Shown: positions 11,101-23,638 of the stretch, in pieces | Position numbering within the stretch: position 1 is the stretch's first letter | Layout: each line of letters starts with the position of its first letter | Origin: Macrostomum hystrix | Lineage: Eukaryota > Platyhelminthes > Macrostomidae | Assembly: GCA_950097015.1 (NCBI GenBank) | Contig: CATNEN010000014.1 | Span: 2,294,001-2,358,000, forward strand | Direction: 5' to 3' | DNA length: 64,000 nt | Made by a program: the position numbers and the translations under genes | Notes under the pieces: generated by a model | Told to the model about the DNA's origin: nothing | Database searches by the model: none | Seen by the model: the letters and a program-made list of their open reading frames with translations, nothing else

Positions 11101-13676
11101 ACTACCATAGCCTGAACTCCTGGACTACAAAAGCCTGAACTCCTGAACTACGAAAGCCTGAACTCCTGAACTACCAAAGCCTGAACTCCTGAACTACAAA
11201 AGCCTGAACTCCTAAACTACAAAAGCTTGAACTCCTGAACTACCAAAGCCTGAACTCCTAAACTACAAAAGCTTGAACTCCTGAACTACCAAAGCCTGAA
11301 CTCTTGAACTACAAAAGCCTGAACTCTTGAACTACAAAAGCCTGAACTCCTGAACTACACAAGCCTGAACTCCTGAACTACAAAAGCTTGAACTCCTGAA
11401 CTACCAAAGCCTGAACTCCTAAACTACAAAAGCTTGAACTCCTGAACTACCAAAGCCTGAACTCCTAAACTACAAAAGCTTGAACTCCTGAACTACCAAA
11501 GCCTGAACCCCTGAACTACGAAAGCCTGAACTCCTGAACTACCAAAGCCTGAACTCCTAAACTACAAAAGCTTGAACTCCTGAACTACACAAGCCTGAAC
11601 TCCTGAACTACAAAAGCCTGAACTCCTGAACTACAAAAGCCTGAACTCCTGGACTTCAAAAACCTGAACTCCTGAACTACCATAGCCTGAACTCCTGGAC
11701 TACAAAAGCCTGAACTCCTGAACTACCATAGCCTGAACTCCTGAACTACACAAGCCTGAACTCCTGAACTACAAAAGCCTGAACTCCTGGACTTCAAAAA
11801 CCTGAACTCCTGAACTACCATAGCCTGAACTCCTGGACTACAAAAGCCTGAACTCCTGAACTACCATAGCCTGAACTCCTGGACTACAAAAGCCTGAACT
11901 CCTGAACTACAAAAGCCTGAACTCCTGAACTACAAAAGCCTGAACTCCTGAACTACAAAAGCTTGAACTCCTGGACTAAAAAAGCCTGAACTCCTGAACT
12001 ACAAAAGCCTGAACTCCTGAACTACAAAAGCCTGAACTCCTGAACTACAAAAGCCTGAACTCCTGAACTACAAAAGCCTGAACTCCTGAACTACAAAAGC
12101 CTGAACTCCTGAACTACAAAAGCCTGAACTCCTGAACTACAAAAGCCTGAACTCCTGAACTACAAAAGCCTGAACTCCTGAACTACAAAAGCCTGAACTC
12201 CTGAACTACAAAAGCCTGAACTCCTGAACTACAAAAGCCTGAACTCCTGAACTACAAAAGCCTGAACTCCTGAACTACAAAAGCCTGAACTCCTGAACTA
12301 CAAAAGCCTGAACTCCTGAACTACAAAAGCCTGAACTCCTGAACTACAAAGCCTGAACTCCTGAACTACAAAAGCCTGAACTCCTGAACTACAAAAGCCT
12401 GAACTCCTGGACTTCAAAAACCTGAACTCCTGAACTACCATAGCCTGAACTCCTGGACTACAAAAGCCTGAACTCCTGAACTACCATAGCCTGAACTCCT
12501 GAACTACACAAGCCTGAACTCCTGAACTACAAAAGCCTGAACTCTTGAACTACAAAAGCCTGAACTCCTGAACTACACAAGCCTGAACTCCTGAACTACA
12601 AAAGCCTGAACTCCTGAACTACAAAAGCCTGAACTCCTGGACTTCAAAAACCTGAACTCCTGAACTACCATAGCCTGAACTCCTGGACTACAAAAGCCTG
12701 AACTCCTAAACTACCATAGCCTGAACTCCTGAACTACACAAGCCTGAACTCCTGAACTACAAAAGCCTGAACTCCTGGACTTCAAAAACCTGAACTCCTG
12801 AACTACCATAGCCTGAACTCCTGGACTACAAAAGCCTGAACTCCTGAACTACCATAGCCTGAACTCCTGGACTACAAAAGCCTGAACTCCTGAACTACCA
12901 TAGCCTGAACTCCTGGACTACAAAAGCCTGAACTCCTGGACTACAAAAGCCTGAACTCCTGAACTACAAAAGCCTGAACTCCTGAACTACAAAAGCCTGA
13001 ACTCCTGAACTACAAAAGCTTGAACTCCTGGACTAAAAAAGCCTGAACTCCTGAACTACAAAAGCCTGAACTCCTGAACTACAAAAGCCTGAACTCCTGA
13101 ACTACAAAAGCCTGAACTCCTGAACTACAAAAGCCTGAACTCCTGAACTACAAAAGCCTGAACTCCTGAACTACAAAAGCCTGAACTCCTGAACTACAAA
13201 AGCCTGAACTCCTGAACTACAAAAGCCTGAACTCCTGAACTACAAAAGCCTGAACTCCTGAACTACAAAAGCCTGAACTCCTGAACTACAAAAGCCTGAA
13301 CTCCTGAACTACAAAAGCCTGAACTCCTGAACTACAAAAGCCTGAACTCCTGAACTACAAAAGCCTGAACTCCTGAACTACAAAAGCCTGAACTCCTGAA
13401 CTACAAAAGCCTGAACTCCTGAACTACCAAAGCCTGAACTCCTGAACTAAAAAAGCCTGAACTCCTGAACTACAAAAGCCTGAACTCGTTAACTACAAAA
13501 GCCTGAACTCCTGAACTACAAAAGCCTGAACTCCTGAACTACAAAAGCCTGAACTCCTGAACTACAAAAGCCTGAACTCCTGAACTACAAAAGCCTGAAC
13601 TCCTGAACTACAAAAGCCTGAACTCCTGAACTACAAAAGCCTGAACTCCTGAACTACAAAAGCCTGAACTCCTGAA
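8149..13676. repeat. 23-bp satellite, 5.5 kb, with higher-order structure
   Basis: About 240 copies of a 23-bp unit containing CTGAACTACAAAAGCCTGAA. Variants mark the copies: ACCATAG, ACACAAG, AAGCTTG, GGACTTC, CCCCTG. Rare markers recur at a fixed distance: a CCCCTGAACTACC variant at about 8702 and 10863, and a TGGACTAAAAAAGCC variant at 9811 and 11972, both 2161 bp apart. So a block of 94 units was itself duplicated. A third TGGACTAAAAAA marker near 13029 is a further 1057 bp on. The array has no long open frame. Confidence 0.97.
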
Positions 13677-14211
13677 TTAATCTCTCAAGTTCTAAACCAC
13701 AATTAAATATCAAAGTCAGCACAAAGTCAACAGACCTGACAAAACTATTCAGTCAAAACATGATTATTATATGCTTCAGCTCAAGCGCCAATGAAAGTCA
13801 AACAAGCGACACGCAAGACTCGATTGAGTGATGCCTGGATCAACCAGCTTCCAGCCGGAGCCCCAGTGACTGATGTGGCCTACAAATTGCTTTTCCTATG
13901 TTAATCCCAGGCTCGCGAGTCAGTTTTTTGTTTGATAGTCGGGGCAGGAATATGAATCTAGCCCGTGACATTGCTGCAAATCTAATACAATGCCCCATCT
14001 GGAATCAAACTGAGTGTGAAATTCGATTTCATAGAAAATATGAACCGGCTATAAAGCTAATCAAATTCTAAATAAAGTTAATTATTGCAACCTTCGGCAT
14101 AGAGAATTCATTTCAAATGCTTTTGAATTTCTGAGGTTTGCTGTAATTAAATTAGCAAATTTTATCGAGATTAAATTTCAGCAATTTTATAAATTAAAAA
14201 ATAGAATATTT
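13677..14211. other. AT-rich spacer after the satellite
   Basis: No coding-like frame or repeat is seen. Confidence 0.5.
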
Positions 14212-14597
14212 TTTTGCCTTTGAACAACTGAACCGATAATCGCGAACTGAATTTGATTGGCTGATAGGCTTAGTCACGTGATTTGGTTGAAGTCGCTTAA
14301 ATTAAGTAGGGTTATTACGCAAGGGACTTTCTAAAAATAGCCATGACTCAGCCCATTCCTGAAATTAAAACAGGGACTTTATCTTAGCAATTTAGTAGGC
14401 ATGATTTTGCCTTTGAACAACTGAACCGATAATCGCGAACTGAATTTGATTGGCTGATAGGCTTAGTCACGTGATTTGGTTGAAGTCGCTTAAATTAAGT
14501 AGGGTTATTACGCAAGGGACTTTCTAAAAATAGCCATGACTCAGCCCATTCCTGAAATTAAAACAGGGACTTTATCTTTGCAATTTAGTAGGCATGA
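14212..14597. repeat. Direct tandem duplication, 2 x 193 bp
   Basis: The copy at 14212-14404 is repeated almost perfectly at 14405-14597 (one clear difference, TCTTAGC against TCTTTGC). Each copy holds TTGATTGGCTGAT (inverted CCAAT), TCACGTGA (palindromic E-box) and CTAAAAATAG (MEF2-type site). A SINE follows directly. Confidence 0.95.
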
Positions 14598-14602
14598 ACG
14601 CT

Positions 14603-14885
14603 AGGGGGTCGGTGGCTAACCGGTTAATGCGTTTGCCTCTCGCACCAAGGTCCCTAAGTTCGATTCCACGACGAGGCCACATTGATTTGTTGCGCAGCCG
14701 CTGAGATAAGGCTTTGGGGGCTTGTCGTGCAATTTACGCCCTTGAGGGCCAACCTCCAAAGCACAGTGAAATGTACACTGCCTGATGATGAGAAAGTCAG
14801 GGCAGATGTACACACCTGTGTGAGCGTGTGCCTGCGTACAGTATCTGTGTGCGTGTGTGCTCAGGAGCCAGCGAAAATGCCTCCA
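14603..14885 (+). mobile_element. tRNA-derived SINE, copy 1
   Basis: The head resembles a type-2 tRNA (Ser/Leu-like): box A-like GTGGCTAACCGGTTAATGCG, then CTCGCACCAAGG, then box B-like AGTTCGATTCC. The body has GGCTTGTCGTGCAATT and CTTGAGGGCCAACCTCC. It ends in a GTGTGTGTGC-rich tail. The same order of modules is found at 32560 (plus) and 53340 (minus), which shows a dispersed Pol III family, not a tRNA gene. Confidence 0.85.
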
Positions 14886-15594
14886 TGCATGAAGGCTTTT
14901 TTAACAGGCCTGATTAACCTGGGAAGCTGATAGCGGAGTTCCTTTTTATTAGTGCAACTGTCCGCGACAAATTGAAATTCATTTTATCCTTATTTTTTCC
15001 CCCGTGGATTGACCTTAGCTCTTTTAATTAGCTGCCCGACTTGGGGATCTGGGATCTGAGGGCCGTTAATCTCAAGCAATCTCAAACAATGCCCTTTGAT
15101 CTCGCAGCTGCTGCTGTTTCGCATGGACGGCCTCCTAAAGCCGAGGGCGCAGATTTGTCGCTAAGCAACAGTCTTTGAAGTGGAAATCTTGTTCTCTAGT
15201 TGTTTGATACTCGTTCAGTTTTTCGCCAGCTTCTCTGAGCCTCGGATCAGCCAGCCGAGACCCCCAAGATCAGTTTGCGGTCGGCGTTTCCAGAACCGGA
15301 CGGGGCTGACCTAGGAAGCGGAGAATTCTACAAAGTTTACACAAACTCTCTGTGGTCAGTGAATTTTTTCCGAGCCTCCTAAACATTCTGGCCCAGCTGC
15401 ATCTGGCAGGTGGCCCCTCTGCACTGACCGAAAAACTCTGATTTTTGCCTGCCTCTTCACTTTGGCCAGCGAAGGCTTCCAGAAAAAAACTGTTGCATTG
15501 CAAGATCTACAAGCCTCCTAAGCTTTGCCTTAAATACACTGCCCCTGACAGTCACTGCCGCCCTCCTGCCCTTCTCTGAACTCGCTCTTCCTCT
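14886..15594. other. Spacer
   Basis: Mixed-composition sequence. A 77-codon minus-strand frame at 15270-15503 has no recognisable motif and is not called. Confidence 0.4.
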
Positions 15595-15772
15595 GCTTGC
15601 ATCTCTTCCTGTCCCTGCATCTCTTCCTGTCCCTGCATCTCTTCCAATCCCTGCATCTCTTCCAATCCCTGCATCTCTTCCAATCCCTGCATCTCTTCCA
15701 ATCCCTGCATCTCTTCCAATCCCTGCATCTCTTCCAATCCCTGCATCTCTTCCAATCCCTGCATCTCACCCT
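15595..15772. repeat. 18-bp minisatellite
   Basis: About ten copies of CTTCCAATCCCTGCATCT; the first two are the CTGTCC variant. Open frames on both strands follow from the 18-bp unit. Confidence 0.95.
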
Positions 15773-16892
15773 CAGTAATTTCCTCGCTCAAAGCCTTCAA
15801 GCTCTGACTCCGCATTCTCTGCTTGTCTTTAGATGAACCGCAAAATAATTTTGCTGCTCAAATCGATTGGTCTCTGTAAAAGAGCACATTGGAGTATTGT
15901 TTTGAGTCTAACAGTTCTATAACCGGCCTGTTGTTACTCGATGTTCAGTCACAATGCCCAAGCCGGTGCAACAATAGAAGAACAAAAATAAAGCTACGAT
16001 AGCAATACAATAGTGATTTGTGTTAAGCTCGTACTCGTACATTGTCTATCTCTACCGATCATTCAACCGCGAATAGCATGACAGAGTAGAAGGAATTCCA
16101 AAGCATTTGAATGTACTTTTACTGGCGCATTATCTCAGTTATGGAGAAGAATTATTCAACAGGAGGAATTGCGCGACTTCCCGATGCTGGGAGAGCACAA
16201 AACGAAGATAATAAGATTCGGGACTTCAACGGCTGTCACGCGAGGATCGAGTGAGTTCTGTCTCCTGTCTGGAAAATATCAGTCTCTCTTATATTTGAGC
16301 TGCTTATAGCTGAGTTGTGACGTCACGGCGGGTCGTGAAGATGTATTTCCTAGAAATAGTGAGAGATGAGGAACAGCAATATCCGGAAGGCTATGGGTCG
16401 CTGTGTACGAGAGCACGAACTCAAGTCTATATAGACTGAGTGGCTTGCAATGTGGGTCATTCAAAAATACCCGGCTGCTAAAAGTGCACGCAGCATTGCT
16501 GGGCGCCTGTTGTAGTTGAGGCTTATCTCAACTGATATGTTGCTGGACTCGAGTACGATTGGGGAGATTTGCCCGAGGCTGTGTGACAGTTGGTGTTCCG
16601 CGGCAATCGCCTGCTCAGCCCAAATCCTTAGAATTTTACTCCGAATGGCCGGTCGGATAATCCCCGACAGAGATTGACAGGCGGCGGCGGTGGGAGCCAC
16701 TGACGCAAGGGGCAGATTCACAAACAAATGGCTAAGGCTGAACTTCTAGGCAAAGCCAAGCGAAAGTCAAGTGCGGCGCTAAATTCAAGATTGACTGGCT
16801 GCAAACCAACAGACAGCAATGGGCTGGGACAATTAAGGATGCCGGGGACAGACAACTGCAAAGCTGTTCTTCTGCCAAATGACATAAAAATC
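15773..16892. other. Spacer
   Basis: No gene or repeat that I can support. Small frames at 16279-16727 lack motifs and splice structure. Confidence 0.4.
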
Positions 16893-18545
16893 ATGAATTT
16901 GGGGGTTCGCCCCCATGGATTTGGGGGGGGGGCGGGTGCCACCAAGAATTTTGTGGGGGAGTGCTACCTTGAATTTGGGGGGTGGGTGCCGCTATGAATT
17001 TGGGGGGTGGGTGCCACTATGAATTTGGCGGTGGGTGCCGCTATGAATTTGAGGGTGGGTGCCACCATGAATTTGAAGGGTGAGTGCCACCATGAATTTG
17101 AAGGGTGAGTGCCACCATGAATTTGAAGGGTGAGGGCCACCATGAATTTGGGGGGAGGTGGGTGCCACTATGAATTTGGGGGGGACGGGTGCCACCATGA
17201 ATTTGAAGGGTGAGTGCCACCATGAAGTTGAAGTGTGAGTGCCACCATGAATTTGAAGGGTGAGTGCCACCATGAATTTGAAGGGTGAGTGCCACCATGA
17301 ATTTGGGGGGAGGTGGGTGCCACCATGAATTTTGTTGGGGAGTGCTACCTTGAATTTGGGGGGTGGGTGCCGCTATGAATTTGGGGGGTGGGTGCCACTA
17401 TGAATTTGGGGGGTGGGTGCCACCATGAATTTGAAGGGTGAGTGCCACCATGAATTTGGGGGGGGATGAGTGCCACTATGAATTTTTTGGGAAGGGTGCC
17501 ACCATGACTTTGGGGGGAGGTGGGTGCCACCATAAATTTGAAGTGTGAGTGCCACCATGAATTTTAAGGGTGAGTGCCACCATGAATTTGGGGGTGGGAT
17601 GAGTGCCACTATGAATTTTTGGGGAGGGTGCCACCATGACTTTGGGGGGAGGTGGGTGCCACCATACATTTGAAGTGTGAGTGCCACCATGAATTTGAAG
17701 GGTGAGTGCGACCATGAAGTTGAAGTGTGAGTGCCACCATAAATTTGAAGGGTGAGTGCCACCATGAATTTGAAGGGTGAGTGCCACCATGAATTTGGGG
17801 GGTGGTGGGTGCCACCATGAATTTTGTTGGGGAGTGCTACCTTGAATTTGGGGGGTGGGTGCCGCTATGAATTTGGGGGGTGGGTGCCACCATGAATTTG
17901 GGGGGGGTGAGTGCCAATATGAATTTGGGGGGTGGGTGCCGCTATGAATTTGGGGGTGGGTGTCACTATGAATTTGGGGGGGGTGAGTGCCACTATGAAT
18001 TTTTGGGGTGGGTGCCACCATGAATTTGGGGGGAGGTGGGTGCCACCATGAATTTGAAGGGTGAGTGCCACCATAAATTAGAAGTGTGAGTGCCACCTTG
18101 AATTTGAAGGGTGAGTGCCACCATGAATTTGAAGGGTGAGTGCCACCATGAATTTGAAGGGTGAGTGCCACCATGAATTTGGGGGGAGGTGGGTGCCACT
18201 ATGAATTTGGGGGGGGGTGAGTGCCACTATGAATTTGGGGGGTGGGTGCCGCTATGATTTTGGGGGTGGGTGCCGCTATGAATTTGGGGGGTGGGTGTCA
18301 CTATGAATTTGGGGGGGTGAGTGCCACTATGAATTTTTGGGGTGGGTGCCACCATGAATTTGGGGGGAGGTGGGTGCCACCATGAATTTGAAGGGTGAGT
18401 GCCACCATGAATTTGAAGGGTGAGTGCCACCATGAATTTGAAGGGTGAGTGCCACCATGAATTTGAAGGGTGAGGGCCACCATGAATTTGGGGGGAGGTG
18501 GGTGCCACTATGAATTTGGAGGGTGGGGGCCACCATGAATTTGGC
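16893..18545. repeat. G-rich ~25-bp minisatellite
   Basis: About 66 copies of a unit containing GTGCCACCATGAATTTG followed by a variable G-rich spacer (AAGGGTGA, GGGGGGTGG and longer G runs). Length variation in the G run shifts frame often. The long minus-strand frames (MVALTLQIHGG type) are repeat artefacts. Confidence 0.95.
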
Positions 18546-19459
18546 TCATCCAGCCGGGGATAGTTCAGAGTAATCAATAATCAAATCAATTCACGAATCC
18601 ATTAAATAGGCTTTTTCCATCTTACAGGTAAAATAAAAAAAAACAGACGAGCCTTTAGCCGCAGATGCGATGAGTTTGGGACTATAATCACAGCCCTAAT
18701 CTAACTAGGGTTCTCACGGGCTCAGGTGCAGTAGCACGGCACTAATTACTCTGAAAAAACTCTGCAGAAAAAGCTGATTTGAGGATTTTGAAGCAGCAAT
18801 TTTAGAAACTATATTTATGGAAATAGGAAGTGTGAGTGGGACTTGTGAGTGAGTGAAATGTGTCCATTCTTCTTCAGTTTCATGCCAGCACTTTCTTTGC
18901 GCTATACGCGAGCGTGTAGTAACCAGGGGGATAATTTTCGGGCCCTGGGATATCTTTGTTTAGCAGTGTGCAATCTGCGAAGTCAGGGGGAATGTCAGTT
19001 TATGAGGCACACAATGGCTTTGCCTGCGCATTATTATTAATTTGACTCGCAGCCGCAGTCATACTTTTGCTTTCATATTTCTGTTTTTCCCCTTTATCCT
19101 GGAATCCAGGTACCGTTAATTAAGGGATTCAGATTAATATTTAACGGCAGTGATAGGGAATAGAATTGCAGATTTACAACTGTACGGTCCATTACCTGTA
19201 GGCTCCTAGACCCACACAAAGCTTTTCCCTAGCTGATGCTGGTACCCATTGTGCCGCCCGGTAAAGTTAAGACAATTGGCAATGGAATGACTTGCTGAAA
19301 AATTAACTTATTTTTATTTCACTGTTATTCGAAAAAAACTTTCAGAATAACAAAACAATCGCTGAGATATTCAACAATTCTCGTCAGGGCGTCTGCAGAC
19401 CACCAGCATAGCACAATTTGTTTGCTCACTAACTTTCATAATGTTAACAATGTCGGCTA
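18546..19459. other. Spacer
   Basis: No supported gene. CCACACAAAGC...GCTGGTACCCATTGTGCCGCC near 19210-19260 resembles a part of the repeat found at 32520 and 43510, so it may be an old element fragment. Confidence 0.35.
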
Positions 19460-20155
19460 TTGTTGTTGGGATTATATTGTTAATTGTTATATTGTTAATT
19501 GTTTAATTGTTAATTGTTATATTGCTAATTGTTATATTTTTAATTGTTATATTGTTAACTGTTATATTGTTAGTTGTTTTATTGTTAATTGTTATCTTGT
19601 TAATTGTTATATATTTTTAATTGTTATATTTTTAATTGTTATATTGTTAATTGTTATATTGTTAATTGTCTAATTGTTAATTGTTATATTGCTAATTGTT
19701 ATATTTTTAATTGTTATCTTGTTAATTGTTTTATTGTTAATTGTTATATTGTAAATTGTTATCTCGCTAATTGTTATATTGTTAGTTGTTATCTTGTTAA
19801 TTGTTTTATTGTTAATTGTTATATTGTTAATTGTTATCTCGCTAATTGTTATATTGTTAGTTGTTATCTTGTTAATTGTTTTATTGTTAATTGTTATCTT
19901 GTTAATTTTTATCTTGTTAATTGTTATCTTGTTAATTGTTTTATTGTTAATTGTTTTATTGTTAATTGTTATATTGTTAATTGTTATCTCGCTAATTGTT
20001 ATATTGTTAGTTGTTATCTTGTTAATTGTTTTATTGTTAATTGTTATCTTGTTAATTGTTATCTTGTTAATTGTTATCTTGTTAATTGTTTTATTGTTAA
20101 TTGTTATATTGTTAATTGTTATATTGTTAGTTGTTATATTGTTAGTTGTTTTATA
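19460..20155. repeat. 15-bp AT-rich minisatellite
   Basis: About 46 copies of TTGTTAATTGTTATA with TTTTA, TCTCGC and TCTTG variants. The 15-bp unit keeps frames open on both strands (NCYIVNCYLV; INNITINN), which are not genes. Confidence 0.95.
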
Positions 20156-20890
20156 ATTGACCCAATAAACATGTGCCATGGAGGTTTCTACAGGGCATGT
20201 TCGTTGTGCCTGTCATCAGGCTCTTCGACAATAATCGCTGAGTTTCTCGACGATGCTGACCTCATACGAGTGTCATACGTACGCTCAGCAATGTACGGTT
20301 TTAAAAACAAGTTCATCGTTAAGTGCTTACATTTTTTATTCATTTGGTGGACTTTCACGAAAATCGGTCATTCGATTTCGGAGCTATCGTGAAGTAGGGC
20401 TGTGGGTATTTGAAACACCACCGTTGTCGCTCGATCCTTAGGGAAAAATAGCGTGCTATAGACAAGCCGTATCGTGATTTGCAATCAGCCGTATATCCAT
20501 TCACGGCTGCGCTGGAAACAAATGCGGCCTCGCTGCGGATTCTCAGGCTATGGAGCCTTGGTAGGAACGTGGGACGCTTAACCAGCTTGTCGATCAACTC
20601 ACCCTGCTATTCATAATTGCAAGCTAATGCTAGCAAGAAACAGGCAGCTAATATTTCATGTCTGAAGAAACTAAAAAAGCATCTATTCAAGATTTGTCTA
20701 ATTAATTATTAACAGCTTGTAAAGCGAGCTTCAGTTCTCGGTGCATTGTTCGAAGCGAGAATTTGCGGGCTTCATGAATTGTCAACTGCGACAGCTGTTA
20801 GGATGTCTTCGGCCTCGATAAGGAGGACATTGCAGGCGAGTCTCGGTCCTCCAAGCGAGCCTATTGGCGGGATCCGATGACTATTAAAAA
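20156..20890. other. Spacer between AT-rich array and GPCR
   Basis: Contains a degenerate reverse SINE head at about 20485-20580 (CGGCTGCGCTGG, AATGCGGCCTCGCTGCGGAT, GGAGCCTTGGT), and the likely 3' UTR of the minus-strand GPCR. Confidence 0.45.
20485..20580 (-). mobile_element. Degenerate SINE head fragment
   Basis: In reverse it aligns by eye with the head and early body of the SINE at 53340-53665: ACCAAGGCTCC...GAATCCGCAGCGAGGCCGC. It is clearly more diverged than the other copies. Confidence 0.5.
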
Positions 20891-21203
20891 TCAATCGATT
20901 GCCGTCTCCAGCACCGGGCCGGTGGTTTCCATACCAACGTAGTCTCCAAGACCGTCGCTAAGGCAGCCTTCGAAATCGTCGTCTGCGGCGCCAGCAGCGG
21001 CGCCTGTGGCCGCGGTGGCCGCCGTGGCTGTCAGCGGCTCCGTCTCTCGCCTGCTGGTGGCCGGGTCCGTGACGCCGGCTCGAAGATTTGCCGACCTGAG
21101 GGCGAAGATTTCGCCGCCCCGACCGCGCCCGGTGTTTCCGGCCCCGCCGGCGCCGCGATTTCGACGACCTCCGAGGAAGCCAGCAGCGTTTCCGCCGTTG
21201 CCC

Positions 21204-21235
<32 letters not shown>

Positions 21236-22219
21236 TCCGTCGCTGCAGCCGGCCTGAGCCAGCAGGCCGCCGAGTCCAGTGCGGAACGAGTCGTTGAGAA
21301 AGGCGTAGAGCACTGGATTTCCGGCGCTGCCAATGTAGCTCAGCAGAGTTGTCAGGTGCGACGTCTGAGCCATCCAGGACGCGGGCTCGTCCATGGACAG
21401 CACCAGGTTGACGTGCACCCAGTGCGGCAGAGAGCATGCTAGGTAGAACACCACCACCGCTGTCACTAGCAGAGTGACTCGCTCGAATCTTGCGGCTGCT
21501 CCACCGCCGCCGCTGCCGCCTCCAGGGCCGCCGCTGCTGGCCGCTCTGGCCTGCCGGAGTCGATAAAGCTTGCGCAAGATCAGGCCATAGAAACCGCCTA
21601 GCAACAGGGCGGGCAGCAAACAGCCGACCACAAACAGGTAACGGCTGAAGTGCTCGGGCTTGAGGAAGAACCGCCGGAGCGGAGATCCCGACGCCAGGGT
21701 GCCGTTCTCCTCGGCGCTGCTGTGGACGCAGAAGTTGACGGTCGCGTTGAGCGCATCCGAGTGCACTGAGTACAGGTGGGAGCAGAGGCCGACTGGCGCC
21801 ATGATCAGGGCGCTGAGCAGCCACAGAATGACGAGAAGCCCGGCTGCGAAGCGGTGACTGCGGTACCTTTCAGAGGAGAAGGGTGACACCACGGCCTTGT
21901 AGCGATCGAAGCCCATGGCGACTATGACGAATATGCTGACGGTCCAGTTGATGTAGTACAGCAGGAAGTAGACTGTGCAGGCGGCTTCGCCCCAAGGCCA
22001 GCTACCCACCAGACTCAAGTGGATCAGCGGCGGCACTGACATCAGGTGAAGAATGTCAGCCACGGCCAGGTTCACCAAGTACACGTTGATCACAGTGTGG
22101 GCAGCTTTCTGGGTGAGCACCACGGCGAGAACGAGCAGGTTGCCCACAATGCCGAGGGCGAACACGCAGCCCAGGGCCGCGTTGTACACCAGCATGAAGC
22201 TGCGACTGATCGAAAACAT
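20891..22219 (-). CDS. Rhodopsin-family GPCR, peptide-receptor type, intronless
   Basis: 442 residues in one exon. TM1 holds GIVGNLLVLAVV and TM2 holds NLAVADILHL. A Cys precedes TM3 (GEAACTVYF), which ends in FDRYKAVVSPF, the E/DRY motif. TM4 is LLVILWLLSALIMAPV, and an ECL2 Cys follows in VNFCVHS. TM5 is YLFVVGCLLPALLLGGFYG. TM6 has ACSLPHW in place of CWxP. TM7 has GNPVLYAFLNDSFR, the NPxxY motif. The pattern is that of somatostatin/allatostatin-like or related peptide receptors, but the ligand cannot be told. The C-tail has a 12-Gly run coded by CCG repeats and a long Gly/Ala/Thr-rich region. The extracellular N-terminus is very short (about 10 residues) with an in-frame stop just upstream, so an upstream exon may be missing from this model. 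Confidence 0.9.
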
Positions 22220-23638
22220 CACCGGGCGGGCCTCGGCTTGACTGGCTCGATCTCAGCAGGTGTCACCAATTTCTTGGATTTGTTGCACAAGAGTTTAGCT
22301 GGCTTAAACAGCTGGATTACGGTCGTCTCACTTTCTAATGTGAGTCTTGCTTAACAAAACTTCTCGGACGCTGTCACAATGGTCTGCTCCATTCAGTCGC
22401 AAATGTCGCGAGTCCTTCCGGTTCTGTCTCTGCTTGCTTTCCCGGCTCGCTTGGCGCGCATTGTCCGAGTCTGTCTTGAGGCAGTCAGTTTCTTTTACTC
22501 ATCATCTCCCACTCCCCCCTGTCCCATTGTGTGTTAGCCAATAGCAGCTTTCGCTCCCATTGATATGCATTGCCATTCGTGGAAAAAGCTGTAGGTCGTT
22601 CATGCTGCTGGCTGACTGTCTTATCTACTGATGAGTAGTATTGAGCAAGAGAGCCAACTGGATAATAGGAGAGCAAATTAAAGCACTAATTCTGAATCTG
22701 ATTAAAGTTTGTTTATTCGGCCTAAATTATAGGGCTTCAGAGATTAAAATAACAGCAATAACAGCAGCAGCAGTAGGAAACAGGAAAAGAGAAAATTTGT
22801 TAGAGAAATTTTAATAAGAAAGCTTCAAATATTATAAAATGCTACCTGTTCTCAAAATACGAGCGTATTTTGCTTTTTGTTTATTTTTTCTTATCTGATA
22901 AGAGAGGTTGCCTGGCCACAAGGACACGGACAAGAGATTAATTAACAAGCTCACCTGTCAGCTTGAAGACTTTCAACATCGATCCGGCTGTGGTTCTATT
23001 TCAGTCATTCATTATGAAACAGACTTCATTGCCAGCTCATCTGCGCCTTCTGCCAGACTGCAGTCGGTGGTCCACTGGGCAGCCATCAATTATTTACACA
23101 GCCATCCATCTGGCGATGTTCGTACAGCCCTACTAAGAGGATAAATGTGTTGGAAAAAAGGGAACGGCAGTGTCAAGGGGGAATATTTTCTGATGCTAGA
23201 TTAATTAATGGCCGTGTACATGTGAAACCCGGCAAAGAAGTGACTGGTCATTCTGTGTTTATTAATATTAAATTTTACATAGGGCTGCCATAATGTGTCC
23301 ATTTTCCTAGCTTCTCATCGTGCTTTTCAAGAAATCTACCTGTCTATAATGAAATCTTTTAAACACAAGCAAGTAGGGACTCAAGTTTTGTGTGAATGTA
23401 CATTGTGGAGGGTCCACCGTCACTGACCATCATATCTTCTCTTCTTCCTGAGTACACCGTACTCAAACTCAAGTCTATATTTGCGGTGCTGTGTTAATGC
23501 CTAAACAAGCTTGCCAAGTCTCTGAAACTGAAAGAAGCGAAGATAACCTTGCATTAGCAGTACAGTCCACGACCCCAATGCGACTTGACAGGTCGCATCA
23601 GTAAATTGCAACTTTAATAACAACAGCTTCTCAACCTC
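22220..23638. other. Spacer between GPCR and calcium-sensor pair
   Basis: The GPCR's promoter and 5' region should lie at its left end, and a CCAAT (TTAGCCAATAGC) is present near 22537. A purine-rich CAG-like patch lies near 22755. I see no further gene. Confidence 0.4.

Noticed and set aside
15270..15503. 77-codon minus-strand frame
   Set aside because: No motif, no splice support, no codon bias beyond local composition.
16893..18577. Long minus-strand frames (up to 232 codons) rich in His, Gly, Thr, Pro
   Set aside because: They are translations of the 25-bp G-rich minisatellite; frame changes with each G-run length and there are no unique flanking domains.
19422..20392. Frames of 125-262 codons rich in Ile, Val, Asn, Cys
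   Set aside because: Products of the 15-bp AT-rich repeat, open on both strands at once.
20958..21824. 288-codon minus-strand frame overlapping the GPCR
   Set aside because: Shadow of the GC-rich receptor frame; Arg/Pro-rich with no motifs.
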